Part shown: one piece after another, positions 22,883-32,119 of the stretch
How positions within the stretch are numbered: the first letter of the stretch is position 1
How the letters are laid out: the number at the start of each line of letters is the position of its first letter
NCBI GenBank assembly: GCA_937893835.1
Contig: CALCSS010000131.1
Location: forward strand, 1 to 38,893
DNA: 38,893 nucleotides
Reading direction: 5' to 3'
From: an uncultured Fidelibacterota bacterium
Lineage (GTDB): Bacteria; Fidelibacterota; Marinisomatia; Marinisomatales; UBA1611
Translations under genes and position numbers: made by a program
Notes under the pieces: generated by a model
The model's input: only the letters and a program-made list of their open reading frames with translations
Told to the model about the DNA's origin: nothing
Databases searched by the model: none

Positions 22883-25800
22883 TCATTTCATCAAGATCAT
22901 TTTTTGACTAAAGATCCTACTACCTGCACTCAACTTGTATATATAGACACCTGCACCCACATTATTTCCGGAATTGTCATTCCCATGCCACTCGATCAAA
23001 TAATGTCCTGCCTCTTGGGTCTGTCCTACGAGATTCCTGATCATCCTACCTCTCATGTCATAGATATTGAGTGATACATCGGACTGGAAGGCAAGGTCGT
23101 AGGATATGATCGTGGATGGATTGAAGGGATTGGGATAATTTGGATGCAAGGCAAAGCTCACTGGTAGGCCATCACCCAGATCGACCCCGACCATTTCGCC
23201 ACTAAATTGACCAAAGTTATCCGCAACTATTGTCAATGGATTGGCATTGACATCACCAGCAGATATCGAGGTGATCATAAAGACAACAGATGGATTTGTT
23301 AGTGTATTGCTGAATTCTACCTCGACCTCTAGTATGGGACCTGTGTCTGGCTCGATCGCTGTGACAAAATCATATCCAAGAAAATAGAATGAACCGGACT
23401 CGGTCTCTCCAGAGATCCCGTCAATGGTCCCGTCTTCAAATCTGCCCAGTGGGGTAATGTTCGTGACCGTCATGAGGTCTGGCATATCGGTGATCTCAAA
23501 TTCTAGGATGTTCAGGGTCTCGATATTATCAATATGTATCTCGAAGGTTCCACTGCCTCCGGGAGTCATCTGGCCTGACACATTCTCGATCGTACAGCCT
23601 ACAGGTGGCTGACCTATATAAAATGAATGGGGATTGCCGACCGTGACCATTGGCAGGTTGTTGACATCTGCCAGGACCGCCTCGCTAATGGTTATGTCAA
23701 TGATCGTACCATCAGGTATTCCCGTAAGCACATCATATTCAATATCGACCAGATGGCCAACACCAGGCTCTATGGGATTTGACTGGGAGTTGTCATACGC
23801 CGTCACTCTGTAGCCTATGCCTAGATCTGCTCCCGATACGGACCAATTCTCCAGGTCGAGCAATGGGTTGAATGATAGATCGACCCCATTGATGAATGGT
23901 GGATCGGCAAGGATATCAAATTGCATCGCATAGACCGGTTGGGTATTCTCCAAGAATACAGAGCCAGTGGTTTGTGAATCGCTATTTCCATAGCCACCAT
24001 AAAGGCTCAGATACTGTGTCTCGATACCAACATCATATGTACCACTCTCTGCCGTCCAATTAAGGTCGACATAACCCACATCCTGAATAGAGGTACCAGA
24101 GGTGTAAGAGAGATTGACCGTGACCTCCTGCTCTGCTGTGGGATAGAGGACAGCTCGACAAACGGGGCCGTCTCCCGCTCCCAAGACCGTACCTACGCTG
24201 ATACCAGTAATTGCAATGGTCCCGTCTCCTTGATCCGCTATCTCTAGGGCCCAATCAGACGTTCTTTCTGTGGTAATGATATTCAAACTATTGATGATAT
24301 CAGGGTAATCCATGATCTCAAAGTAGAACAATCCTAGATCGGACTCGTTGTTTATGTAAAAGTCCAGGGTATCCATCTGCCCCGATAATGATGCGCCATC
24401 GTCAAACCATAGTTCGACCCACTCAACTGGGGTCGCAGAGATCGTCTCCGTTGGGCCAGACTCCGTACCGTCTGGGTATATTGCTGTAACATAGTAGTAG
24501 TAGGTCGTACTGTTCACAACATCCTCATCGAGATATGTGGTCACGTCACTGCCTACCTCAGCGATCTCCTCAAAGTCCGATGTGCCACTGAGTGATCGAT
24601 AGACCTTGAAAGCATCCAACTCCACTGGTCGTATCTCATTATTGATCGGATTATCCAGGTCAACCTTTAATTCGTGTGGGATTCCTCCGGGGAATTGTTC
24701 GATGACCTCTTCCTTTGGCGCGGACAGTGCCCACTCTCCAAGTTCAGTCAGTTCATAGTGTACATTCCGGCCAACCTCTCTAGCAGCAAATGTAATGAAG
24801 ACATCATCAACAGCCCATCCAGAGCCCCAGAATCCATTGTCATTCGAATGAAATGCAATATACAGGTTTGATACGCCTGCATGCTCTGAAAGGTCTACTG
24901 TCTCGGTCACCCATTCGGAGACAGGGTCCAAGGCATATACCTCGGTGAAGTTCGTACCGTCAGTGCTTACTGCTATATGTGCCGTTTGGCTATATGCACC
25001 ATCAAAGTAAGAGGCAAAGTTCAGTGTTATGTTCTCAGCGCCACTCACATTCAAGGGTGGTGTCACCATATAGTCCATGGAACCATCATCGTTTGCCATG
25101 TCATCATTTGAGCACATGTACCAGGTATGGGATGGGATGGCCCAGAACCCACTGGAACCATCTTGAGTGATAAACCAACCTTGTGCAGAGTTTGTGGTAA
25201 GGTCCCAATCATCGGGAACCGTTCCTTCTTCAAAGTCTTCTGAAAAATCCTCTGGTATCGGTCCAAATGGAGGATCCCAGCTCAACAAGACCTGAGCGTC
25301 CATGCCATCCTGCACCTGTAGATTATGTGGCTCCTCAATATAGCCAGGGCTTACAGTTACAGTACCTGAGTCTGCGCTTTCAACCCAATAGGTACCTCCA
25401 ATCCCATCTGTGACGGTGACATTTGAGAAATTGACACCTACATTTGAATTATATGCGTTCTCATGGATCATCATCTCCATGGTCGCAATTGAGCCTGAAC
25501 CAGTTTCAATATTTTGATTATCACCACTATACATGATCACCCTTGTGTCACCATTGTCCAGTTCATTAAAGTCAATGGTGAAGCCGGTCGAGCGATCTGT
25601 TGTTGTAAATCCGGTCACATCAAGATAGTTTGGCGTATCGTAGATATCAAACTGCAGGCCACCCACTTCGCCTGAATTCTGAAGATCAATATCCAGATAG
25701 ACCTGCTCTGAAACATCCCCCGTGTCTGTTGATGCACTTAGAATGATCACATCCCCTATCGTTATGGAGCCATTGACCACATCACCATCGACCAGGTTGC

Positions 25801-26224
25801 CATCGCCATCGCTTACTGAAAGGTCGAACACCTCTAATTCTACCACTGCAGACAATATGTCAGACCCGTCATAATGCAAGTTCAAAACAACTTCATCTCC
25901 GCCAGCGGCGATCTCACCTCCCAAACCATTATAAAAGACCACTCTCCCCGAGCCATCATCAAAGACAGTGTAATCTGCACTAAAATTATCCTGATCCACA
26001 GGAACTGCACCTGATAGAGTAATGATCGTAGGTAGAGCAATAAGATCAAATTGAAGACCCCCAACTGCATTGTCTGGATTTGTCAACGTTACTGGTACCA
26101 CAATATCCTCAGTATATCCACTTACCTGGACCTCTCCTATGGAAACGGTCACATTAGAGAATGCTGCACTACTGGCAGTTAAGATCATGATCAAAAGAGA
26201 AAGATTTCTTCTCATAAATGTCAT
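22883..26224 (-). CDS. Large secreted protein with cohesin-like modules and type IX-like sorting tail
   Basis: A 1113-aa protein; the ATG at 26224 has GGAGG seven bases upstream. The signal peptide is RRNLSLLIMILTASSAAFS. Two cohesin-like beta-sandwich modules (about 25-150 and 158-290) share 'VGGLQFD' and 'SGxxxVxxYxG' motifs. A jelly-roll (choice-of-anchor-J/MAM-like) domain (about 325-480) has DFSEDFEEGTVPDDWD, 'GFWAIPSH' and 'GWAVDDVFI'. An Fn3-like segment follows (about 515-600; 'FKVYRSLSGTSDFEEIA', 'TYYYYVTAIYPDG'). Three further cohesin-like modules occupy about 603-1000. The sorting domain (about 1015-1113) has NYPNPFNPSTIISYDL, IYDMRGRMIRNL, 'WHGNDNSGNNVGAGVYIYKL' and a final 'FSQKMILMK'. 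In cellulosomes cohesins bind dockerins; in this phylum such modules are common in surface proteins without known dockerin partners. It probably forms its own transcription unit. Confidence 0.85.
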   Translation of the reverse strand: MTFMRRNLSLLIMILTASSAAFSNVTVSIGEVQVSGYTEDIVVPVTLTNPDNAVGGLQFDLIALPTIITLSGAVPVDQDNFSADYTVFDDGSGRVVFYNGLGGEIAAGGDEVVLNLHYDGSDILSAVVELEVFDLSVSDGDGNLVDGDVVNGSITIGDVIILSASTDTGDVSEQVYLDIDLQNSGEVGGLQFDIYDTPNYLDVTGFTTTDRSTGFTIDFNELDNGDTRVIMYSGDNQNIETGSGSIATMEMMIHENAYNSNVGVNFSNVTVTDGIGGTYWVESADSGTVTVSPGYIEEPHNLQVQDGMDAQVLLSWDPPFGPIPEDFSEDFEEGTVPDDWDLTTNSAQGWFITQDGSSGFWAIPSHTWYMCSNDDMANDDGSMDYMVTPPLNVSGAENITLNFASYFDGAYSQTAHIAVSTDGTNFTEVYALDPVSEWVTETVDLSEHAGVSNLYIAFHSNDNGFWGSGWAVDDVFITFAAREVGRNVHYELTELGEWALSAPKEEVIEQFPGGIPHELKVDLDNPINNEIRPVELDAFKVYRSLSGTSDFEEIAEVGSDVTTYLDEDVVNSTTYYYYVTAIYPDGTESGPTETISATPVEWVELWFDDGASLSGQMDTLDFYINNESDLGLFYFEIMDYPDIINSLNIITTERTSDWALEIADQGDGTIAITGISVGTVLGAGDGPVCRAVLYPTAEQEVTVNLSYTSGTSIQDVGYVDLNWTAESGTYDVGIETQYLSLYGGYGNSDSQTTGSVFLENTQPVYAMQFDILADPPFINGVDLSFNPLLDLENWSVSGADLGIGYRVTAYDNSQSNPIEPGVGHLVDIEYDVLTGIPDGTIIDITISEAVLADVNNLPMVTVGNPHSFYIGQPPVGCTIENVSGQMTPGGSGTFEIHIDNIETLNILEFEITDMPDLMTVTNITPLGRFEDGTIDGISGETESGSFYFLGYDFVTAIEPDTGPILEVEVEFSNTLTNPSVVFMITSISAGDVNANPLTIVADNFGQFSGEMVGVDLGDGLPVSFALHPNYPNPFNPSTIISYDLAFQSDVSLNIYDMRGRMIRNLVGQTQEAGHYLIEWHGNDNSGNNVGAGVYIYKLSAGSRIFSQKMILMK

Positions 26225-26358
26225 TTTTTTCCTCCGATAATATCAAAGATGATATATTAGAATTATTAACAAAAAATAAAAAGTCTATTACAATGGCTAA
26301 ATTGCCAATTGTATTTATGTAATAATAACGATTTTATACCGATAATTCACTCATATAA
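26225..26358 (-). promoter_or_regulatory. Promoter/leader region of the cohesin-module gene, with possible terminator of the upstream operon
   Basis: This 134-bp AT-rich gap follows the stop of the PLP-enzyme gene. An imperfect hairpin at 26291-26311 (CAATTGGC / GCCATTG, one bulge) is followed on the minus strand by T-rich sequence, a weak intrinsic terminator for the secA operon. GGAGG at 26231-26235 is the ribosome binding site of the downstream gene. The promoter cannot be placed with confidence. Confidence 0.4.
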
Positions 26359-27525
26359 TTATTCCCCAAGAGCTGATACAATATCCTCATAGAGGTCCTC
26401 TACGTGTTCAATCCCTATCGACAAACGTACAAGGTCCTTGGTCAGTCCCATCGACTCCTTTGTCTCATCTGGAACAGCAACATGTGTCATCTCATAAGGG
26501 ACACAGATCAGACTCTCGACACCTCCCAAACTCTCTGCAAGTGTGAATAGTCTTAATCTAGAAAGAAATTCATCGCGCCTCTCGATCGTCCCACATCTCA
26601 GTGATAGCATTGAACCAAAGATGGGTCTTCCATCAGGATCGGTCTGTTGCCTCAGCGCTAGGTCATGCTGGTCATGGCTCTTAAGACCTGGGTAAATGAC
26701 CGATTCAACAATGTCCGAACGTTCAAGTCTTTTTGCTATTTCCATGGCATTATCTGATTGTCTTTGAACCCTCAGTTCCATGGTCTTGGTACTCCGCAAC
26801 ATAAGCCAACAGTCGAAAGGACTTGGGACCGCTCCGCCTGACTTCTGGATGAAATATAACTTTTCAGCCAAGGCAGGATCACTTGTGACCAATGCACCTG
26901 CAAGAAGATCGCTATGGCCTCCAATAAATTTTGTGGCACTATGCATCACGACATCAGCACCCAGAGAGAGAGGATTCTGACCATAGGGACTCATAAAGGT
27001 ATTGTCCACTGCAAGAAGGATATCATGGTCTTTGCATATTTCAGATGTTCTTTCTATGTCACACAATTCTAATAGTGGATTGGTCGGGGTCTCAACAAAG
27101 ATCATTTTGGTGTTTGGTCTAATGGCTGACCTGACCAATTCTATTGACCTGGTATCTACAAACTCAAAATCGATTCCATGGTTTGACAGTACCTTCACCG
27201 ACATCCTGTAGGTGCCTCCATAAACATTATGGCCAATAATGGCATGATCACCTGCAGATAGTGTTTGAAAAAGAGTGGTCGTTGCAGCCATACCACTGGC
27301 AAATGCTAGTCCATGGTCGCCACTCTCAAGAGCCGCGAGATTGTCCTCCAATCGTTTACGAGTGGGATTACCACCACGGGCATAGTCAAAACCCTTGTCC
27401 TCTCCAACTGCTTCCTGCTGAAAGGTCGAGGTAAGGTGGATTGGCGGAGCTACGGCTCCTGTTTCCTTATCAGGCTCATTTCCAATGTGTATGGCCCTGG
27501 TCTGAAATCGATCTTTAGCTCCCAT
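26359..27525 (-). CDS. Trans-sulfuration PLP enzyme (cystathionine gamma-synthase/gamma-lyase family)
   Basis: A 388-aa protein of normal family length. It has the family signatures YARGGNPTR (48-56), ASGMAA (76-81), 'VETPTNP' (144-150), DNTFMSP (174-180) and the PLP-binding Lys199 in HSATKFIGGHSD. The C-terminal SLGGVESL and MTH motifs contact substrate. Family members make cystathionine from activated homoserine (MetB), cleave cystathionine to cysteine and 2-oxobutyrate (gamma-lyase), or cleave methionine. The sequence alone does not decide between these. Cys replaces a usual small residue just after GGVESLI. The gene starts one base after the secA stop, so it is the last gene of that operon. 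Confidence 0.9.
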   Translation of the reverse strand: MGAKDRFQTRAIHIGNEPDKETGAVAPPIHLTSTFQQEAVGEDKGFDYARGGNPTRKRLEDNLAALESGDHGLAFASGMAATTTLFQTLSAGDHAIIGHNVYGGTYRMSVKVLSNHGIDFEFVDTRSIELVRSAIRPNTKMIFVETPTNPLLELCDIERTSEICKDHDILLAVDNTFMSPYGQNPLSLGADVVMHSATKFIGGHSDLLAGALVTSDPALAEKLYFIQKSGGAVPSPFDCWLMLRSTKTMELRVQRQSDNAMEIAKRLERSDIVESVIYPGLKSHDQHDLALRQQTDPDGRPIFGSMLSLRCGTIERRDEFLSRLRLFTLAESLGGVESLICVPYEMTHVAVPDETKESMGLTKDLVRLSIGIEHVEDLYEDIVSALGE

Positions 27526-27526
27526 A

Positions 27527-30500
27527 TTAAACCTGTGTGTATCCTTTATTCAGATAGTTCTGCAATTTTTTATTCTTTATTTCGATCTCGTCACCATTCG
27601 GACCTCGGACCAATATCTTTTCATTTCTACCAACTTTCAGTTCGGTCTTTATAGGAGTACGAACCTGCTGAGGTTGATTCCCTTGTTGAGTTTGGGCCTG
27701 ACCCTGGAATCCCATTCCTGTGGTGTCCTGGTGAGAGACCTTAACGTTTCTCACAGATGAATCTGATCGTGGTGCCTGTCCCTCCATTCCCTGTATCTGA
27801 GTCCTGAACAATCGCTGGACAGTAATAGAATTCATATCTGCCATCATCTCCTGAAACATCTTGAATCCCTCTGACTTATACTCCAGCAAAGGATTTTTCT
27901 GGCCATATGCCCTAAGGTTGATACCCTCTCTTAATTGGTCCATGGCATATAGATGGTCTTTCCATTTCTCATCAATGGTCCTAAGAATAACAAATCTTTC
28001 AAATTCGCGTATCACATTTTCTGGAACAAGAGTCTCTCGTGCCTTGTAGACACTTTTTGACTGTTCCAATACCCAGTCTCCGATCTCTTCACCTGTGAGG
28101 TCATTCTTGCCCATGTCCTCGTAGATATTTTCCAATGAGACATCTACCATTAAATGGGATGCAAATCGTTGTTTTAAATGGTCCCAGTCCCAGTATTCAA
28201 CGTTACCGGAATCTGATTGCAGTTCAACCTCATCCAATATGAAATCATCCAGTATCTGAAAGACTCCCTCTTGCATATTCTCACCCGCAAGTGCCTGATT
28301 TCTGATATCATACACAACCTGTCGCTGCTGGTTCATCACATCATCGTACTCCAAGAGATGCTTCCTTATACCAAAGTTCCGGACCTCGACTTTCTTTTGC
28401 GCATTGGAGATGGCCCTCGTTACCATTCTGGCCGAGATGACCTCCCCCTCTTCAATGCCCATTCTGTCCATGATGGCTGCCACTCGATCAGAACTAAAAA
28501 GCCTCATCAGATCGTCTTCAAGTGATAAATAGAACCTCGAGGATCCATCATCGCCCTGCCGACCACTACGCCCGCGCAATTGTAGATCGATACGCCTTGA
28601 CTCATGTCTCTCAGTACCAATAATGTGTAGGCCACCTAATTCCTTGATTCCCTCAGCAAGCTTAATATCTGTTCCTCTTCCGGCCATATTGGTCGCAATG
28701 GTCACTGCACCCTTTTGCCCCGCGCGTGCCACGACCTCTGCCTCACTCTTATGCTGTTTTGCATTTAACACATTGTGAGGAATATTCTTTCTCTTGAGCA
28801 TTCGCGAAAGAAGTTCAGATACCTCGACCGATATTGTCCCGACCAATGTAGGCTGCCCACTGTGGTGACATTCTGTGATCTCATCGATTGCGGCATTGTA
28901 TTTTTCTCTCTTGGTCTTGTAAACCAGATCATCTCTATCATCTCTTGAGATAGGCCTATGAGTCGGGATAACCGTTACGTCCAGACCGTATATGGAGCCT
29001 AACTCCTCTGCCTCGGTCTCAGCGGTACCGGTCATTCCTGACAATTTATCATAAAGACGAAAATAATTCTGGATGGTGATCGTGGCAAGGGTCTGGGTCT
29101 CTCGTTCGATCCTAACATTTTCCTTGGCCTCAAGTGCCTGGTGCAAGCCATCAGAGTAACGTCTTCCTGGAAGGACACGCCCAGTGAATTCATCCACGAT
29201 CATGACCTTACCTTCCTGTAAGACATACTCCACATCTTTTTCATATAATGTAAATGCTCTCAGGAGCTGATTGAAGTTGTGGATGGTCCCACTTCGCTCG
29301 GCGTGGAGCTGGTGTGCCTTTTCCCGTTCTTGTTCCTTATCAACAGGGCTAAGATCATCTCGCTCATCTATCTCAAGTAATAATTCTCCAAGGTCTGGAA
29401 TGATAAAAGTATCAGGGTCGTCTGGAGACAATAGAGACCTACCTTTCTCAGTAATGTCCATCACATGACTTTTTTCATCCACCGCAAAGTAAAGGTCATC
29501 ATCTACTTCCTGCATCTTCTTGTCACGAGTATAAATTGATTCGATGTCTTGTGCCAATTTCAGCATTCCTGGTTCTTGAAAGACCTTCATCACTTGTCGA
29601 TTCTTCGGCATTCCACGCTGTGCCTGCAATAATTTTAGACCAGCATTGTCCTCGTCACCATCATCAAGGAATTTTTGAGCTTCACGGACTAGATCTGATA
29701 CAAGCGAGGATTGCCTCTTGACCAATTGCTGAACACCTGGCTTTAGAGTTGTAAAGGTCTCATCAACTGGGGCATCAATCGTACCAGAGATAATGAGCGG
29801 AGTTCGAGCCTCATCGATAAGAACACTATCAACCTCATCCACCACGGCGAAGGCATGTCCTCTTTGAACTTTCTCGTCCCTCTGCAGTGCCATATTGTCT
29901 CGAAGGTAGTCAAAGCCAAATTCATTATTGGTGCCATAGGTTATGTCGCGTTGATACATTTCTCGACGCTGGACATTGTCCATTGAATTCAGAATGAATC
30001 CAACACTAAGACCTAGGCGTCTATATACCTCCCCCATCCATTCTGCATCTCTTTGGGCAAGATAATCATTTACAGTGATGACGTGTACTCCTCTGCCTGT
30101 AAGTGCATTAAGATAGATCGGCATTGTTGCTACTAACGTCTTTCCCTCACCGGTCTTCATTTCAGCGACCTTTCCATTGTGTAAGGTTATCGCACCCAAC
30201 AACTGTACGTCATAGGGAATCATCTCCCAGATTGTCTCCTGTCCCGATACACGCCATGATGAACCGTACATTCTCCGGCTCGTATCCTTCACCATTGCGA
30301 ACGCCTCTTCCATGATCAAGCCAAGGGCACCTTGTTCAGCCTTCAATATCTCAGCGCTGCGTTGCAGTTTGTCCATGGTCTCAGGCAATGAGTCCTCTTT
30401 CTCTTGACGAGTTTTGGTAACGAACTCTCTCAACTCCATGGTCCTATTTATCAGGTCCTCGTCCGTCTTTGAGGACAAAGACTCATATAACTGATTTATG

Positions 30501-30571
30501 CGATCGAGAGTTGGAGTAAGTTTTTTTACCTCTCGATCTGATTTAGTACCAAATAATTTTGCTAATACCAT
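27527..30571 (-). CDS. secA: Preprotein translocase ATPase SecA
   Basis: A 1014-aa protein. The motor of Sec export binds preproteins and SecYEG at the inner membrane and uses ATP. Walker A is MKTGEGKT (138-145), Walker B is 'DEVDSVLIDEARTPLI' (about 247-262), and the second motor domain has 'ATNMAGRGTDI' and QLRGRSGRQGD. The region about 275-400 carries extra sequence, as in FCB-group SecA. The C-terminal linker is Gln-rich. The protein ends EIKNKKLQNYLNKGYTQV and lacks the CxCxSG...C(H/C) zinc-binding tail that binds SecB in many bacteria. The position of that tail is instead occupied by 'VGRNEKILVRGPNGDEI'. The gene lies 8 bp after nusB and 1 bp before the PLP-enzyme gene. As the Sec system exports all the signal-peptide proteins in this window, it serves them as a general housekeeping function. 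Confidence 0.98.
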   Translation of the reverse strand: MVLAKLFGTKSDREVKKLTPTLDRINQLYESLSSKTDEDLINRTMELREFVTKTRQEKEDSLPETMDKLQRSAEILKAEQGALGLIMEEAFAMVKDTSRRMYGSSWRVSGQETIWEMIPYDVQLLGAITLHNGKVAEMKTGEGKTLVATMPIYLNALTGRGVHVITVNDYLAQRDAEWMGEVYRRLGLSVGFILNSMDNVQRREMYQRDITYGTNNEFGFDYLRDNMALQRDEKVQRGHAFAVVDEVDSVLIDEARTPLIISGTIDAPVDETFTTLKPGVQQLVKRQSSLVSDLVREAQKFLDDGDEDNAGLKLLQAQRGMPKNRQVMKVFQEPGMLKLAQDIESIYTRDKKMQEVDDDLYFAVDEKSHVMDITEKGRSLLSPDDPDTFIIPDLGELLLEIDERDDLSPVDKEQEREKAHQLHAERSGTIHNFNQLLRAFTLYEKDVEYVLQEGKVMIVDEFTGRVLPGRRYSDGLHQALEAKENVRIERETQTLATITIQNYFRLYDKLSGMTGTAETEAEELGSIYGLDVTVIPTHRPISRDDRDDLVYKTKREKYNAAIDEITECHHSGQPTLVGTISVEVSELLSRMLKRKNIPHNVLNAKQHKSEAEVVARAGQKGAVTIATNMAGRGTDIKLAEGIKELGGLHIIGTERHESRRIDLQLRGRSGRQGDDGSSRFYLSLEDDLMRLFSSDRVAAIMDRMGIEEGEVISARMVTRAISNAQKKVEVRNFGIRKHLLEYDDVMNQQRQVVYDIRNQALAGENMQEGVFQILDDFILDEVELQSDSGNVEYWDWDHLKQRFASHLMVDVSLENIYEDMGKNDLTGEEIGDWVLEQSKSVYKARETLVPENVIREFERFVILRTIDEKWKDHLYAMDQLREGINLRAYGQKNPLLEYKSEGFKMFQEMMADMNSITVQRLFRTQIQGMEGQAPRSDSSVRNVKVSHQDTTGMGFQGQAQTQQGNQPQQVRTPIKTELKVGRNEKILVRGPNGDEIEIKNKKLQNYLNKGYTQV

Positions 30572-30579
30572 GATCTGAT

Positions 30580-31008
30580 CTAATTGATCTCCTTTTTTTG
30601 ATAATCCTTATATACCGCATCAAGTATACCATTTATAAAACCTGGACTCTCATCTGTACTATAGATCTTTGATATCTCTACCATCTCACTGATGGATACC
30701 TTGGGAGGTACGTCCTCTATGAAGAATATCTCACATATGCCCATTCGAAGTAACAAACGATCCACCTGGGCAACACGGTCAAATTCCCAATTCTGCAAAT
30801 GTGATCTAATTAGATCATCAGCCCAATTGACATTATCCATGACAGAAAAAAAGAGTAGCTGAATAAAATCTGAACTTTTCTTTCGACCTGGGTTTGACCT
30901 CAGAATACGATCAAGTACCAATTTGGGTCTCTCTTCTGAAAATTGTTGTGCAAACAAAGCCTCCAGTACTCCCTCTCTTGCATTTCTTCTTGGATGTGGA
31001 TCAGGCAT
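30580..31008 (-). CDS. nusB: Transcription antitermination factor NusB
   Basis: With the ATG at 31008 (overlapping the leucine dehydrogenase stop by 8 bp) the protein has 142 aa, the usual NusB length. The frame is open to 31050, but the extra 14 residues lack conservation signals. The all-helical NusB pattern is clear: 'RRNAREGVLEALFAQQF' at the start, 'NVNWADDLIRSHLQNWEFDR', then VDRLLLRMGICEIFF, 'PPKVSISEMVEISKIYST' and 'ESPGFINGILDAVYKD'. NusB with NusE (S10) binds boxA RNA to support rRNA transcription. It is translationally coupled to the gene upstream and followed by secA. Confidence 0.95.
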   Translation of the reverse strand: MPDPHPRRNAREGVLEALFAQQFSEERPKLVLDRILRSNPGRKKSSDFIQLLFFSVMDNVNWADDLIRSHLQNWEFDRVAQVDRLLLRMGICEIFFIEDVPPKVSISEMVEISKIYSTDESPGFINGILDAVYKDYQKKEIN

Positions 31009-32110
31009 TGTCGCGTTTGCCCATGACATTCTTCTTTGGTAGATATACATTTTTCAATTTAGACACATCAGATATCCTTTTCTTGGCAACTTTTGACGCA
31101 GCCATTTGTGTCGTGACATCATCCTCTTCAGATTTCTCATATATCGCCATTAGTGTATCGTAGATGCCTTCCTCAGCCTGAGTAAAAGCACGCTCTCGGT
31201 TATAACCTTCTATCTCATTTGCAACATTGATGAGTCCCCCTGCATTGATCGCATAATCAGGGGCATATAGAATACCTCTGTCCTTCAACATTTGAGCATG
31301 AACATCCTCTTCCTTGAGTTGGTTATTGGCAGCACCAGCAACTATCGAGCATTTTAGTTTTGGGATCGTATCATCATTTAATGTCGCTCCCAAGGCGCAT
31401 GGTGCATAAATATCAATTTCTGCATCATATATCTCATCCAAGCCTATCACATTGGCACCAAATTCATCGACCACGCGTTTTATGGATTCCTCATGAATAT
31501 CAGTGACATAAAGCTTTGCGCCCTCCCTATGCAAGTATCTACAGAGATGGTATCCGACGTGCCCAAGGCCTTGTACGCCAATTTTAAGACCAGATAATGA
31601 ATCTTTACCTAGCTTTCTCTTGACCGTTGCCTTGATTCCTGAGCAGGTCCCCAATGCCGTCACCGGAGACGGGTCGCCACTGCCACCTAGTGCGCGTGAT
31701 ATTCCAGTAACATATCGGGTCTCCATCCTTACCCACTCCATGTCCTTGACGCTTGTACCGACATCCTCGGCTGTGATGTACCTACCAGCCAGACCTTGTA
31801 CAAATCTACCAAATGAACGAAACAAGATCTCATTCTTATCTTTTTTTGAATTGCCAATTATGACAGCCTTACCACCACCTAGATTCAAACCCGCAATTGC
31901 TGCCTTATAACTCATCCCTCTTGATAGTCTGAGTACATCCTTTAAGGCGTCTTCCTCTGATTCATAATCCCACATCCTGCATCCACCTAGAGCAGGACCA
32001 ATGGTGGTATTGTGAACGGCGATAATAGCTTTTAGACCTGTGTCCTTATCATTGCAAAAGACCACTTCCTCATGGCCTCTATTTTCCATACTTTCAAAAA
32101 CTGGCAACAT
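31001..32110 (-). CDS. Leucine dehydrogenase (Glu/Leu/Phe/Val dehydrogenase family)
   Basis: A 369-aa protein, the normal size for leucine dehydrogenase. It reversibly deaminates leucine, valine and isoleucine to 2-oxo acids with NAD. The Gly-rich substrate motif GPALGGCRMW (38-47) and catalytic lysines Lys69 (MSYKAAIAG) and Lys81 (LGGGKAVI) are present. The NAD fold starts at GVQGLGHVGYH, with APDYAINAGGLINV near the end. The start has AGAGGT six bases upstream. It sits between the branched-chain aminotransferase and nusB genes, so it supplies the oxo-acid step of branched-chain amino acid breakdown or recycles the ammonia/glutamate pool. Confidence 0.93.
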   Translation of the reverse strand: MLPVFESMENRGHEEVVFCNDKDTGLKAIIAVHNTTIGPALGGCRMWDYESEEDALKDVLRLSRGMSYKAAIAGLNLGGGKAVIIGNSKKDKNEILFRSFGRFVQGLAGRYITAEDVGTSVKDMEWVRMETRYVTGISRALGGSGDPSPVTALGTCSGIKATVKRKLGKDSLSGLKIGVQGLGHVGYHLCRYLHREGAKLYVTDIHEESIKRVVDEFGANVIGLDEIYDAEIDIYAPCALGATLNDDTIPKLKCSIVAGAANNQLKEEDVHAQMLKDRGILYAPDYAINAGGLINVANEIEGYNRERAFTQAEEGIYDTLMAIYEKSEEDDVTTQMAASKVAKKRISDVSKLKNVYLPKKNVMGKRDNA

Positions 32111-32119
32111 ATTTACCTC

